Source of the DNA: Branchiostoma floridae
Lineage: Eukaryota; Chordata; Leptocardii; Amphioxiformes; Branchiostomatidae
Assembly (NCBI RefSeq): GCF_000003815.2
Contig: NC_049991.1
Coordinates: 19,489,041-19,553,040, forward strand
Reading direction: 5' to 3'
Length of the DNA stretch: 64,000 nucleotides
This document shows positions 12,116 through 23,175 of the stretch, in pieces (the first letter of the stretch is position 1; every line of letters starts with the position of its first letter). The notes under the pieces are model-generated. The model did no database searches, was not told where the DNA came from, and saw nothing but the letters and a program-made list of their open reading frames with translations. The position numbers were made by a program, and so were the translations under genes.

Positions 12116-12530
12116 GTGTCCACTCCAACTGCAGCGTTGCAGCCAGAATTGTCCGATATCCCTTTTGTGGGGGACGCAGGCCCGCCTGATGAAGAGAGAC
12201 TGTAACAGCGCTCCTCATTGATCCGCCGATTGACCCGGGCCTCCTGGACTAAAACACCATTTATGTTGTTTTAAGTAAATCCACTGAGCTGCCATTTGGC
12301 ATACAAGGGGCTACCGCAGGGTATCAGCCAAACCCATTTCGGGTAAGCCCGGGATTGCTGGATTTTCCCCGGCCGATTTGATTGTGCGAATGACATGACC
12401 GATACCGGGTAATCCAGGTAACGAAAATCGATGGCGACTTCGGGTAGGTCGTATTGGGAGGCTGCAACATGTTATTGACATTGTTCCTCATTTTGCAGGC
12501 AGCCCCAGTAGACACATCTAGATATCACTC
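12116..12530. other. Unique GC-rich block
   Basis: Non-repetitive, CpG-containing sequence directly after a tandem array. It holds CATTGATCCGCCGATTGACCCGGG-like and TTTCGGGTAAGCCCGGG segments and a short inverted pair around GGTAATCCAGGTAACG / CCGGGATTGCTGG. No protein resemblance. It could be a conserved regulatory element. Confidence 0.3.
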
Positions 12531-12784
12531 CGAAATCCTGACCTCATAAGTGGAATTCTTTACAAAGCCCTAAACCCTTCTTGTCTCTATTCAACCAAAA
12601 ATCTGCTCCCAGAAATAAGGGTTCTTTCAAAATGTTGAAGTTCTTTGTGCAACTATTCCAATAAATTTTCAAGTTTAATTTTGATTGTATTCATAACTTT
12701 CGCAAATATCTTTTTGTCGAAAATCCATATTCTCGTTGCTTTCATAAGCAGGATATTTAGACACATTTGATTGTGAATTTGCCA

Positions 12785-13235
12785 CAATCAATAGCTGTAC
12801 CCAATTTAGCCAAACACACTGTATCTCTTCAGGCTTTTAAAGAAAACGTCTTAAATCGTAATCTGAAAAAGTCTTTGGGAAGATTCTTTGATATTATCAA
12901 AAATTAACAAAAACGAAGATGCTATGCCAAAACGTAAATTTGAAAAATCTAAAACAATCTCCTGCATCCATATAGCTGTACCAAATTTAGCCACACATCT
13001 CGAGTCTTTTAAGGAAAATTTCCTTAATCATAATTTTAAAAAGTCTTTGAGAAGATTCTTCGAATTTGTATTATCCAAAATTAACAAAAACGAAGTCTAT
13101 GCTATATCGAAACGTGAATTTGAAAAATTCTAAATAAACTGCTGCATCCATAGCTGTACCAAATTTAGCCAAACACACTTTACATGTATCTCTCGAGGCT
13201 TTTTAAGAAAATTTCCTTAAGCAAACAATTGCATT
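12785..13235. repeat. Tandem repeat, ~180 bp, about 2.4 copies
   Basis: ATAGCTGTACCAAATTTAGCC recurs at about 12790, 12969 and 13150. It is followed by CTTTTAAAGAAAA, CTTAAATCGTAAT, AAAGTCTTTGGGAAGATTCTT and AAAATTAACAAAAACGAAG. The 81-aa frame here is a translation of the repeat. Confidence 0.75.
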
Positions 13236-13379
13236 GCGCTGGCCTTAAGAACTGTTAGGGAAGAGGTGCAAATATGGTAATTTTCAGTACATTAAACTGG
13301 ATAAGACACAACACCAACGATTAAATAGAAGGTAGATAAGCTATTTAGCCTAGTCAGCTTTACTTTGTCCTTAACAGCC

Positions 13380-13900
13380 CGAAACTATCCGGCAAAATGC
13401 CTTCTTGATGGCCTAATGAGCACTAAAGATTAGGCAAGTAACAAAGTACCTATGGGTCCTTGCCTGTAATGGCTTCAGCATAAAGTTTGTCAAAAGGTTA
13501 CGGGATTAAACGAGCAATCTCGTCACGAAGCCGCCATCAAGAGAGAGGCATTTTGTCTGAGGTCGAAACTGGCTCGAGCCATATCAAAGACATCCCGGGG
13601 ACATTATTCGTAATCCGGCGTTTTACAGCAATCAGATCAGCACGGAATAGGGGCTGGGGCTTTATGGGTAACAAAGGCCGCGGCATCGTTTGCGATTTCG
13701 GCACCAGATCCGGTATAGAGGGTCCCCCCGAAAGGTTGGAGAGATCGCGGATCCGTTTGATGAACAAATCGCACGGTCTGTTTTAAACGATTCGGCGTGG
13801 TTTAATTTCCTCAGCTGCCGGAGGAAAACTCAATTAGAAGTTGCGCCGTCTAAATGGGGTCAGGTCCCCTGATACGTATTGATTGCGTCCTCAGATATGG
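13380..13900. other. Unique CpG-rich block, function unknown
   Basis: An otherwise A+T-rich area gives way to about 500 bp of CpG-containing unique sequence. Overlapping short frames on both strands (99 and 76 aa) show no recognised domain. Open frames on both strands are what raised GC alone would produce. Candidate conserved non-coding element or cryptic exon. Confidence 0.3.
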
Positions 13901-13954
13901 AACTAAAGCCATCAGGGCTGCCTCGGGTCTAGCCACCGAGGCTGGGTCTATGTA

Positions 13955-14560
13955 CAGTACCGCATTGACTGTTGCCAATGCAGTGGGAGACTTAATTTTC
14001 TTAGAATTTATATTGTCTAGCTGAGTTTTGCCTTAAGAGTTATAATATTGTTTTATTTTATCCCCTTTGTTCTTGTTTTTCCTATTATACCGCATTGACT
14101 ATTGCCATTGCAGTGGAAGACTTTTATTTAGATTAAACGCTTGTTCACCTTAATTTCCTGGGTAACCTATCTCCTTTGTCTGAAAAAGGCAGCCATGAGG
14201 ATGTTTAGGAATATCAAGTCGACAGACAGTGGTTTCAAGTTATAAATATCTTCAAAATATTGAAATTTGAGACTACCATTCGCCGAATTGATATCCCCAA
14301 ATATCCTCCTTTAAACAAACCGAAGGTTAGGTTACTGGCGGATAAAGGTGACCCAATGTTTTATTGTCTGGCTGAATTTGGCTCAAAAAGTTATAATTGT
14401 ATTATACTCTGTATAGTTATACTTTCGAGCTTTGGGTGACTTAAACCCGAGCATGCTGGGTCTATATGCAGTAACGTTACCTCATTGACATTGCAGTATG
14501 AGACTTTTATTAAAATGTATATTGTCCGGCTGAATTTTGCTCAAAGACTTATAGTTCTAA
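13955..14560. repeat. Degenerate tandem array split by a MITE
   Basis: Units share CCGCATTGAC(T)..GCCA-TGCAGTGGGAGACTTTTATT, ATTGTCTGGCTGAATTTTGCTCAAA and a GTTATAATTGTATT-like segment. Copies begin near 13960, 14090 and 14470. The palindromic MITE 14138-14355 lies within the array. Confidence 0.6.
14138..14355. mobile_element. Palindromic MITE, family 2 (copy 3)
   Basis: ACGCTTGTTCACCTTAATTTCC on the left is mirrored by GGCGGATAAAGGTGAC on the right, and the internal GTGGTTTCAAG / TTTGAGACTACCA pair is present. It is more diverged than copies 1 and 2 and sits inside a tandem array. Confidence 0.65.
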
Positions 14561-14599
14561 TTGTATTGTATCACACAGTCATAATATGTATCACTTCAG

Positions 14600-16960
14600 T
14601 GTCACTGACAAAAACTAATGGATGCTAGTTGAAACATTTCCAAAATTATTTCTAGCTGCTTGAGTAACTGCTTTTTGGAATAATTGTATAATTTTCTATC
14701 ATACTTTGGGGCTTTAGGTGCCTTATACCTGGGCCTAGTGCATGTCTGTATACAGTATTTAATGGTTAGCATTTCAGGCAGACAGCATTTCTTTTGTTGC
14801 ATTGCTTCTATTGTTTTCTCCATGAAGAATGAAGCTGGTGTAGTACACATATTTGCAGTCAGAACTTTAGAACCTCTGGTTGGATTGTATTGATATTTGG
14901 TACATGGGTAGGTGTTGGAAAGACAAAGATCGAAGTCGATTTTTGGTCTCCCGATGAACTTGGTACTGCAGCAAAACTTTTTTTTTCAAATACTTTTTTT
15001 TCCCTTTTCTTGGAATATTGAGGTATTGGTATTAGGCAACAGCAACATAGTCACTAGGGAAGAAAGATTAGCAGAGGACGTTTGCTTATTAATAGTCTAC
15101 GAGTGCTGCAAACAGCAAGTGGATTATCATTGGACTGGGCAGAGCACTTTGGACAAACGCTTGTAGCCTCTGATATTTTGTGAAAAACTTCTCTCAACGA
15201 ATCATAATATTCATATTGACGTCCAGCAGGAGTCTTTGCACCTTGTTGAAAATTGACAAATCTTGAGATTTTCATTCCAAAAATATTGTCATCTTTTTGT
15301 AGATTAATTCCAGTCTCCTGCTGTGTAATATGACACCCATCATATCAAATTACAAAGAAGACAAGGTCCACACATAGATGCACCTTTAAGTGGTTGCATT
15401 TTACTTTCTATCACTCGTGGCCCTGGGCCTTTTCTTGGGACAATACTAGTATTTATGAAGTGCTGTAGCCTAGTAAGTGAACGAGAAAGTCGTGTCAAGT
15501 GCCTTTCATTAAGTTTTTAAGGAAATTCAATGCAAGTTACTTCTATTTAGCTATTTATTCATTTCATCTTATGGACTCCTGGGTGGCCCCTTCAGCATGT
15601 TTTTGCTGATTTCCAAGTGGGTTACTAAGGTAACAAAACATGATACAATGTATAAAATCATATTGCAAAATTATACATAAACTTGTAACATAATGGAAAC
15701 TAAGAAATATATAATGATATTCTCATTCTACCCTCTTAACCACCCATAGAACAATACATCGTTTGTTACGGACGAATATTTCACAAATGTAGCACAAAAC
15801 GTGCACAAACATTTGGTGATTACCACATCACTCAAGCGTGGCAAAATCATCTTGTCTTCTCATTAAATTATCCCCATTGATTTTTTCAAGGTAATCAACA
15901 TGTCAAGTAGGCCGTATTAATGTCCTGCTCCATCAGTATGAGCCAGGTGATACTAATGCTATCAGGGAAATGGGGCAATCTGTTCTGCAAATGGTCATGA
16001 GATGAGGAATGACGGAAACAAATCAAGTGCAGTCAGCAGAGACTTGTAAAATGCAGCAGGTTTTTATTTATCTATTTTTTATTCTATTTCTGTTTTCTTT
16101 ATACAGCAGGGCTGTGCTTAACACACTGCTTTACAGGCAATTACCATGTACAGAATAACATAAACAAAGAAATAACAGAAACTACATTATAGGCAAAAAG
16201 GCAAAAAGGACAAATGTCAAGTAACCAGGGTGTTTGTTTTGATTTGTTTTAATTCTATTATTTGTGCAAAACATTATTACAGACCTTCTTGGAACCAGCA
16301 AATTTCTGTTTTTGATTCTTTTTGTTTAATTCATTTGCTCAAAGCAACAGAAGAAATGTAACAAGCTAAAGCTTTTGAATCTTAAAAGATTTAAATAGGG
16401 GCAGTATAGGTGTCTAAGGCAAGGTATTGGGAGGAAGAGTCCAACCATCTCCTCCCACTGCCTTTTACCTCCCCAACCAAACATGACTGCCGATGGATGA
16501 CGATGTGTTTGTGAACATTCAAACAGTATACTTCAAAGTGGCTAATAATATTGTTTTGTATCGATTTATTTTCTATCATACATTTCAAGAATCTTACTCG
16601 TTGAAAAGTAGAACCATACAGAAAGACAAAGTTTAACGTAAAAGGATTTTGCAGGTATGTAGAAAAAGGGATCAATGGCCGCTTCCAATCCAATTAAATT
16701 GTTACTTGCTTTGTCCAACTCCAGGTTCTATATACCTGTCGCTTTATGCCATAAGGCACTGTAATGATTATCTGACTCAGACTTAGATACAGATATACAA
16801 ATATTGAGCACATTAAGCATTTTATGCTTACAGGTACATCCACAGAAAATCCTCTTGCACCACAAGTGAGGCATAAGTCTATAAGTTGTCTCAGAATATC
16901 TTCCATGAAAAAATTATCCAATGATCCTTTCTACACAAAAACACAGTACAATAGACGTCA
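14600..16960. other. A+T-rich DNA, nothing firmly identified
   Basis: No gene or RNA was recognised. Fragments near 15540-15720 and 16070-16190 begin in TTTATTTATTC-like runs and look like 3' ends of old retroposons, but no family could be named. A SINE core fragment (CAAGTGCCTTTCATTAAG) lies at about 15498. Confidence 0.4.
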
Positions 16961-16964
16961 CCCT

Positions 16965-17340
16965 ATGACGGTCGCAGAAATGAAAATTCACTTTTGAAAG
17001 ACAAATAATGGCATCATCGGATTAGGCAGACAAAATCCCGCAAATTCCGTCGGCAGACACGTGTATCAGAATACGCCAGACAGCTGCGATCTGCCTAATG
17101 GAAAATCCAATATGAACCTTTAGAACGCCACAGAATAGCCCGTGTGTCTTGCAGAATTGTTTGCACTGAGCTGCACACCCGCTGAACCCATCCCTCAGAG
17201 TTCACCAGTACTTGTCTAAAGAGTGCAGAGATCAATAGAAAAGTCTTGTAGCCGATAGTTTTGGGGCAGCGATGCATTTACCTAAGCCTTTAAGAAGCTC
17301 GCCGACACGTTTTAATGTTGCGCTGTCAGCGGAAGCCGAG
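16965..17340. other. Unique block with inverted GGATTAGGCAGA
   Basis: GGATTAGGCAGA near 17019 is mirrored by TCTGCCTAATGG near 17090. GGATTA is the core bound by K50 homeodomains (Otx/Pitx/Gsc type). CpG content is raised and there is no credible coding frame. A regulatory role is inference. Confidence 0.3.
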
Positions 17341-17535
17341 AACGCATTATGAGTGATTAAGAAGGCTTTCAGGCAGGTGAGGAGGGACAGGAGATACTGA
17401 GGGTGGTTGACACACGGGCGTACTGCTTGTGAAGGGTTCTTGACTGGTGACGTCTGAGAATTGAAGATAAAAATTCTCGAGATTATACTACTATTAATAG
17501 ATGGGCTTGATAATGGTTATTCAAGATAGGACATA

Positions 17536-17743
17536 CTGTAAATGCATTTAAGTTCGCGGGGATTTAATTTCGCGGTAGCAGGAAAAGGGACTTTTCGCGG
17601 TGGACTTAATTTCGCGGCTACACCATAGACTGCAGCCTAATACCACAATAGAAAAAAATTCGCGGTGGATTTAAGTTCGCGGTGAAGTGGTCACCGCGAA
17701 AACCCCGAATATTAATCCACCGCGAAAATTTCTGCATTTACAG
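17536..17743. mobile_element. MITE with TTCGCGG repeats, TA target site
   Basis: The ends CTGTAAATGCA / TGCATTTACAG are perfect inverted repeats flanked by TA on both sides (17534-17535, 17744-17745). TTCGCGG or its complement occurs seven or more times inside. A TA duplication fits Tc1/mariner-like or ISL2EU-like elements; no transposase is present. Confidence 0.8.
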
Positions 17744-17961
17744 TAAGAGTTTCCCTTTACACATTGTCAACCAGTTTTTCTCACCTACTGATGTTTCGAT
17801 GTCTGTCAGACATCTTCCTCTGTCAGAGCTTCTAGCTGGAGTTCTGCATCTCATATAGCAACGAGAAGCAGAACTCCAGTTAGAAGCTCTGAGGAAGATG
17901 TCTGACAGACATCTTAACGTCAGCAGGTGAGAAAAACTGGTTGTGTAAATGAAAACTCTTA
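17744..17961. repeat. 218-bp palindrome abutting the MITE
   Basis: The left arm runs from TAAGAGTTT through GGTTGACAAT-like sequence, CAGTTTTTCTCACC, TGTCTGTCAGACATCTTCCTC and AGAGCTTCTAGCTGGAGTTCTGC. The right arm is its near-exact complement. The loop is only about 15-20 bp. The arms share motifs with 21985-22025, so the sequence is dispersed. Confidence 0.8.
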
Positions 17962-18056
17962 TGTTCTATGATCTACCAACCTGATGAAATTATTTTTGGA
18001 AGGTTATTCAAGATGGCAAGTGTTTTGCCTGGGTCCGAACCAGTATTTATTGCTGT

Positions 18057-18165
18057 CTAGAGGTGGGTACTGCCAGTAGAAAACCCATTTTGTATTGGAC
18101 TGGTCAAGAAAAAACGGACCTGAAAAAAAATCCGTGAACCGGATTTTGGACTGATCAGAAAATGT
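18057..18165 (-). mobile_element. hAT-type MITE end fragment
   Basis: AGGTGGGTACTGCC...TATTGGACTGGTCAAGAAAAAACGGACC...GTGAACCGGATTTTGGAC matches the reversed right end of the complete element at 53281-53737. Only about 100 bp remain and the other end is missing. Confidence 0.6.
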
Positions 18166-18299
18166 CAATGGAGATTGCAATGGATGCAGCTGTGGCAATT
18201 TTAGGTCTGTTATACGTATAGAAGTCATCATCAAAGATGCCCTAATGTGGACACTATGTTCTCCTAAAGACACGAATATTTCCATGCTAACTACTACTG

Positions 18300-18585
18300 T
18301 TCATTTTCCGCATTAGACATGATAAAATCATGTTTCTGGTGGTTTTAATGGTCCCCAATTCTGCATGATGACTTGTTTAATGGTGGCTTTGCATCTTAGT
18401 TATGTATAGGATGGAGATTGTAATGCATGTACCTGTGGCAAAGGTGCGCTAATCTGGAGACTATGTTCTCTTCATTTTCCGCATTAGACATGATAAAACC
18501 CCATTTCTGGTGGTTTTAATGGTCCCCAATTCTGCATGATGACTTGTTTAATGGTGGCTTTGCATCTTAGTTATGTAACGCTTGG
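18300..18585 (+). repeat. Tandem duplication, ~170 bp, two copies
   Basis: TTTTCCGCATTAGACATGATAAAA and the following 90 bp, through AATTCTGCATGATGACTTG and GTGGCTTTGCATCTTAGTTATGTA, occur twice with very few differences. This suggests a recent duplication. Confidence 0.8.
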
Positions 18586-18589
18586 GAAC

Positions 18590-18785
18590 GGTTTGTAATG
18601 GCCGCGGCACGTGTAACAAATGAGGGCAGCCTTTACTGCACACTGGAGAATGTTGAGCGATGATGCGTCATTGTAAATGGTCATTAACACGTCGTAAAAG
18701 TGCCGCTCGTTAATTTCAGGGCTTGATTAATGAGCATCGCTGATGAAATTTTTTGCAATAAAGCTTGGCTGGGATGTAATCATTG
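18590..18785. promoter_or_regulatory. Candidate cis-regulatory element
   Basis: Unique sequence with a cluster of factor-like sites: GTCGTAAA (18691-18698, posterior Hox/Cdx-type), CATTAACAC, GTTAATTTC, TTGATTAATGAG and the palindrome-like TGATGCGTCA (18661-18670). There is no open frame. The motif density and lack of repeats suggest a conserved enhancer, unproven. Confidence 0.3.
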
Positions 18786-19389
18786 AATTTTTTCTTCTTA
18801 TCTTCATTTCTTTATTCCAGGTATAAAAACCCATAGACACACAAAAGATCACACATACATAGTACATTAAACATTAAAAACATCTATCTGTACAATCGAT
18901 CATAGCAGTTGTGGAAAAACAAGTTTCTGTAGTACATGTCAGAAGTCAACAAGCGCTTGATAGTACAAATTATTATAAGAAGGGGATTAATCTTTGTAAG
19001 AAGGAAGTTCTGTTCTACGCTTGAATTGTTCTTAGTGTTATTGAAAAGATATGCAAGATACCTTACCTACCTAGTCCCTTGACCTCCAGGTCGTTGATTT
19101 TAATTCCAGGTACAATGTACCAGGTTACATAGACACCATAACTTAATCTTGAGCAAACCAGCAGTCCAGCAGGGACAATTTGTGGCTTTTGGACCTGGCC
19201 GGAGCTACTCCCTCTACAGTCACAGGTGCAATTGTGACCAAAGCATTAAATTAAATGCAGTATCAGTTAATGATGACCAAATGTCTATTTGGGAAATCAT
19301 ACCTATAGGTTAGTTGGATGCACACTTCAAATATCTACAATGTGTTCAAGCGAGCTATGCGCAAGCGCAGCAAACATCTATGACCCTGA

Positions 19390-20310
19390 ATTGCCTTATG
19401 TAATTTGATACGATCTCAAGCTCTGAGTCTTGATTCAACGTTCTTCATGACCTTGACAACCATCTGTTGTCCCTTGATCTCAGCCATTTCCTTATGTAAT
19501 TTGATACCGCTCCAGCTGCAGTGGTTACATAATGTTCACAAGACCTTTAATGATGCCCTGCTGTGCCTCCACTATTACGTCATGACTTCCTGTTCTGAAG
19601 TTCCTTCACAAATGAAATTTGATATACCAGCTGTGACTTAAGGTAATGTCCTTGAAAACCATGAGCTGCTGTCGACGTTTCCATATGTACCTTGATACTC
19701 CTTCAGTGACTTAATGTTCTGTCTGTCCTTGAACAAGCCCCTGGTCCACGATGTCCATGATAGTGGTTCTGCGTAACTTGATATGATGAAGTCAGGCTCC
19801 TTATCTGACCAGGAGAAGTATCTGTTGCCCCAGCCAGGTTCTTCGTTTCCTTAATGTAATATGATATGACCCCAGGCAGCATACTGGTGATTGGATATCC
19901 TTCATGACCTTGAGCAAGGTAACTCGATATTACCTCAGGCAGAGGGATGTCATAAGCAGATGCAGGTGCAGGTGGGATTTGATGACCATAAAAAGCATCT
20001 GTTATTCCTTGTCTTTGCCAAGGATTTTAAGTTTTCTGTAACCGGATACCACCTTAGACAGCATGATGGCCTAATGTTATACATTTTGTATCTGTTTTTG
20101 GCCAATACTTAATGTCAATGACTTGTTTTGTAATTTGATATGACCTCAGGTCCTCAGTGGAGACTCAATCTTCTTCTTGACCTTGAGGACCATCTGTTGT
20201 CCCTTAGGCTTTGACGAGGATTTCTTATGTAATTTGATATGACCCAAGGCACAGTTGCGACTTGATGTCCTTCATCATGACCTTGAAGATTTTTTTAATC
20301 ATCTAATCTT
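19390..20310. repeat. Degenerate tandem array, ~95-100 bp units
   Basis: Units start TTATGTAATTTGATATGACC-like and continue TCAGG-CTCAGTGG-GACTCAATGTCCTTCATGACCTTGA and ACCATCTGTTGTCCCTT. Anchors lie near 19396, 19492, 19685, 19778, 19853, 20130 and 20226. The short plus-strand frames are repeat translations. Confidence 0.7.
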
Positions 20311-20497
20311 GTCAGCCATTTTGACATGACGGTCCCAGTGGCTGAAGCCCTTATCAGGCAACAAATTATTTTGGTTCTCAACAATTTTCAGAGTAAAAAT
20401 TAAAGGAGCTTAAGGGACCAAAATAAAAATAAAAAGCTGGGAGGAGGAAAATTGAGAAGTTAATTAGGTTCAATCTTTACAACTTTGTGTACCATGT

Positions 20498-21625
20498 AAA
20501 AGGCACAAAAATCAGTCATCGATTACTTCCTACCAGTTCCTAGAAAATCTGACAGGTGAAGACTGAGAGGATTTTGTGAGAGACAGCGGTGCTCTGGAAC
20601 AGTGTCACCTTTATGACTGTGGCCATCCAAAATTCTCACCTTTGTCTAGTACAGTAAGAAATCTTCTGTGAAAGGTACAAAAATCAGTCATCGATTACTT
20701 CTTACCAGTTCCTAGAAAACGTGTGAAGACTGAGAGGATATTGTGAGAGACAGCGGCGCTCTGGAACACCTTTATGACTGTGGCCATCCAAAATTCTCAC
20801 TTTTGTCTAGCTGCATCTACTACCAGTATTAGCGATATTCTGTAAAAGGTACAAAAATCAGTCATCGATCACTTCCTACCAGTTCCTGGAAAACGTGTGA
20901 AGACTGAGAGGATATTGTGAGAGACAGCGGCGCTCTGAAACACCTTTATGACTGTGGCCATCCAAAATTCTCACTTTTGTCTAGCTGCATCTACTACCAG
21001 TAAGCGATATTCTGTAAAAGGTACAAAAATCAGTCATCGATTACTTCCTACCAGTTCCTGGAAAACGTGTGAAGACTGAGAGGATATTGTGAGAGACAGC
21101 GGCGCTCTGAAACACCTTTATGACTGTGGCCATCCAAAATTCTCACTTTTGTCTAGCTGCATCTACTACCAGTAAGCGATATTCTGTAAAAGGTACAAAA
21201 ATCAGTCATCGATTACTTCCTACCAGTTCCTGGAAAACGTGTGAAGACTGAGAGGATATTGTGAGAGACAGCGGCGCTCTGAAACACCTTTATGACTGTG
21301 GCCATCCAAAATTCTCACTTTTGTCTAGCTGCATCTACTACCAGTAAGCGATATTCTGTAAAAGGTACAAAAATCAGTCATCGATTACTTCCTACCAGTT
21401 CCTGGAAAACGTGTGAAGACTGAGAGGATATTGTGAGAGACAGCGGCGCTCTGAAACACCTTTATGACTGTGGCCATCCAAAATTCTCACTTTTGTCTAG
21501 CTGCATCTACTACCAGTAAGCGATATTCTGTAAAAGGTACAAAAATCAGTCATCGATTACTTCCTACCAGTTCCTGGAAAACGTGTGAAGACTGAGAGGA
21601 TATTGTGAGAGACAGCGGCGCTCTG
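20498..21625. repeat. Homogeneous 172-bp satellite, ~6.5 copies
   Basis: The unit AAAGGTACAAAAATCAGTCATCGAT... starts at about 20500, 20671, 20845, 21017, 21189, 21361 and 21533. The last intervals are exactly 172 bp, and units 3-7 appear almost identical. The first two units are more diverged (a CTTCTGTG variant and an extra AGTGTC). Each unit holds CAGCGGCGCTCTG. This is a young, locally homogenised array; the 172-bp length is near a nucleosome repeat. Confidence 0.9.
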
Positions 21626-22516
21626 GGAGACTATATTTTCCTCTCATTATGCGCTGTAATAAAATTAGCGCTTTGGTGATTATAGCGCCACCTCCTGTGT
21701 CTGAGAGCTAAACAGATTACGCTGTCAAACCTGAAGCTTTGTGCATAATTCTAGCAGACAGAGAGATTAGGGGGATCTTGCAGGTGGTGCTTTTAAAAGT
21801 AGAAGTTGCTGCAGAGACTTTCCTACACCCATTTTAAGGGATTACGGAATGAGGTTACCCGAAACACTCCGATCTGGTTTACCTCAGAAAATAATTTCAT
21901 CAGTTTGGTAGAACATAGGAAAATTCTTGTACACAACCAGGTTGAACTTACATGTACTTGCTTACATTTCGGTGTCAATCATACACCTTCCTCTGAGCTT
22001 CTGACTGGAGTTCTGCTTCTCACCACTATATGTAGCCGATGTAGGTGGCGCTTTTGCCTACTCCCTGGTTTCAGTTAGAATTCTACCTTCCACATTTTAA
22101 CAAATGCTGAACATTACCAACATAAAAAAGGTTTTGGATGAAAATTTTTGGTAACCTATTAACATGTTCCTTGTGTTCTACAGTCATGTGTAATCACGAT
22201 AACTTTTATGAAATGAATAACGATTGATTTTTTTCCTTGTGTAGGAGCAACCTACAAATTTCTTCTGAATCGTTCTTTCTGCTGTAATTCCTTCAAGAAA
22301 AATCTTTCCTGCAAAACATAATAATCTATAGGATGTCCACTTCACACTTATATATTATGTGGACTTTTCTTGCGGAACTGTTACCCATTTTTTCCACATC
22401 TCAAAGACTAAATGATTTCAAAGTATGGTATTTCTAGCATAACATCCAATGAAAAAAAACCCAGTCAATTTAGTGTTACATGTACTGTAGCTCACTAACT
22501 CACTATTTATTGTTTG
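21626..22516. other. Mixed non-coding DNA
   Basis: Just after the satellite, GCGCTGTAATAAAATTAGCGC and ATAGCGCCACC form an inverted GCGC-rich patch. A piece at about 21985-22025 resembles the 17744-17961 palindrome arm. No gene was recognised. Confidence 0.4.
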
Positions 22517-22661
22517 ATCATACTGCTGCTGGGATCCCTGACACAGTCTTCACACCACGCTTCCATGCGGTTCTGTCCAGTGGGTCTACCCGTTAGACCG
22601 CACTCCTAACACACTCCATCCATGTTTTTCTCAGTCTACCATGGCCCCGTGTTGCCTGACA
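22517..22661 (-). pseudogene. Decayed LINE ORF2 C-terminus
   Basis: One minus-strand frame reads RGHGRLRKTWMECVRSAV, an in-frame stop, then VDPLDRTAWKRGVKTVSGIP. The G-x-GRxRKTW...V and later DRTAWKR..V pattern is typical of the C-terminal end of non-LTR (LINE) retrotransposon polyproteins. It would lie downstream of the reverse transcriptase, which is not present here. About 45 residues remain with one stop, so this is a dead 5'-truncated copy. The clade cannot be named from this piece. Confidence 0.6.
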
Positions 22662-23110
22662 TGGAATTTATTTTCCATCACACCTTCATGCAGTGATTTC
22701 AACAGCAGGATCGAGTTTGTGCATGACTTTTGTGTGTTTAGCTTCAATCTTATCTTTAGGAAGAATCTGTGGAACTTCACTGGGACATACAAGTGTACAA
22801 ACCATGTATGGGTTATTAAGTCTTCCCAAGAAGGAAAACTTTCTAAATCTGTATTCGTTTCCAGTTTCTTCCAAATTTAGCCAATCAAAACTCAGATTTG
22901 GAAATGACGACATGAATACTGCTCAAAATCGTCTGGTACATAGCATCTTTATCCCCCTCATTCTCATTCTGATTGTGGTTGGCGTTCGCGGAGTGAATGT
23001 ATGCTTTTAATTCATTTTGCCATGCTTGCATTCCTCTTTTTACATAGCATATGATACATTTTGACAATATGTAATTAACTGTAAATACTGAAGGTTTACA
23101 ATGTAAAACA

Positions 23111-23175
23111 AAAAACACACTCTACTGTGCAATAATAATATTAAATATTATTATTGCACAGTAGAGTGTGTTTTT
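23111..23175. repeat. Perfect 65-bp inverted repeat, 1-nt loop
   Basis: Two 32-bp arms (AAAAACACACTCTACTGTGC... and its exact complement) are separated by a single A at 23143. The centre is AATAATATT-A-AATATTATT. No mismatch was seen. It is not flanked by obvious target duplications. Confidence 0.9.

Noticed and set aside
16070-16190. 3' tail of a named LINE family
   Set aside because: Only a T-rich run and generic sequence are present; no motif allows a family name.
20498-21625. CRISPR array
   Set aside because: The whole 172-bp unit is repeated with no distinct spacers, and the sequence is animal genomic DNA.
22641-23010. Membrane-type frame ending in a hydrophobic stretch (HSIFIPLILILIVVGVRGV)
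   Set aside because: It is overlapped by two other frames on both strands, begins close to the LINE fossil, and has no supporting splice or start context.
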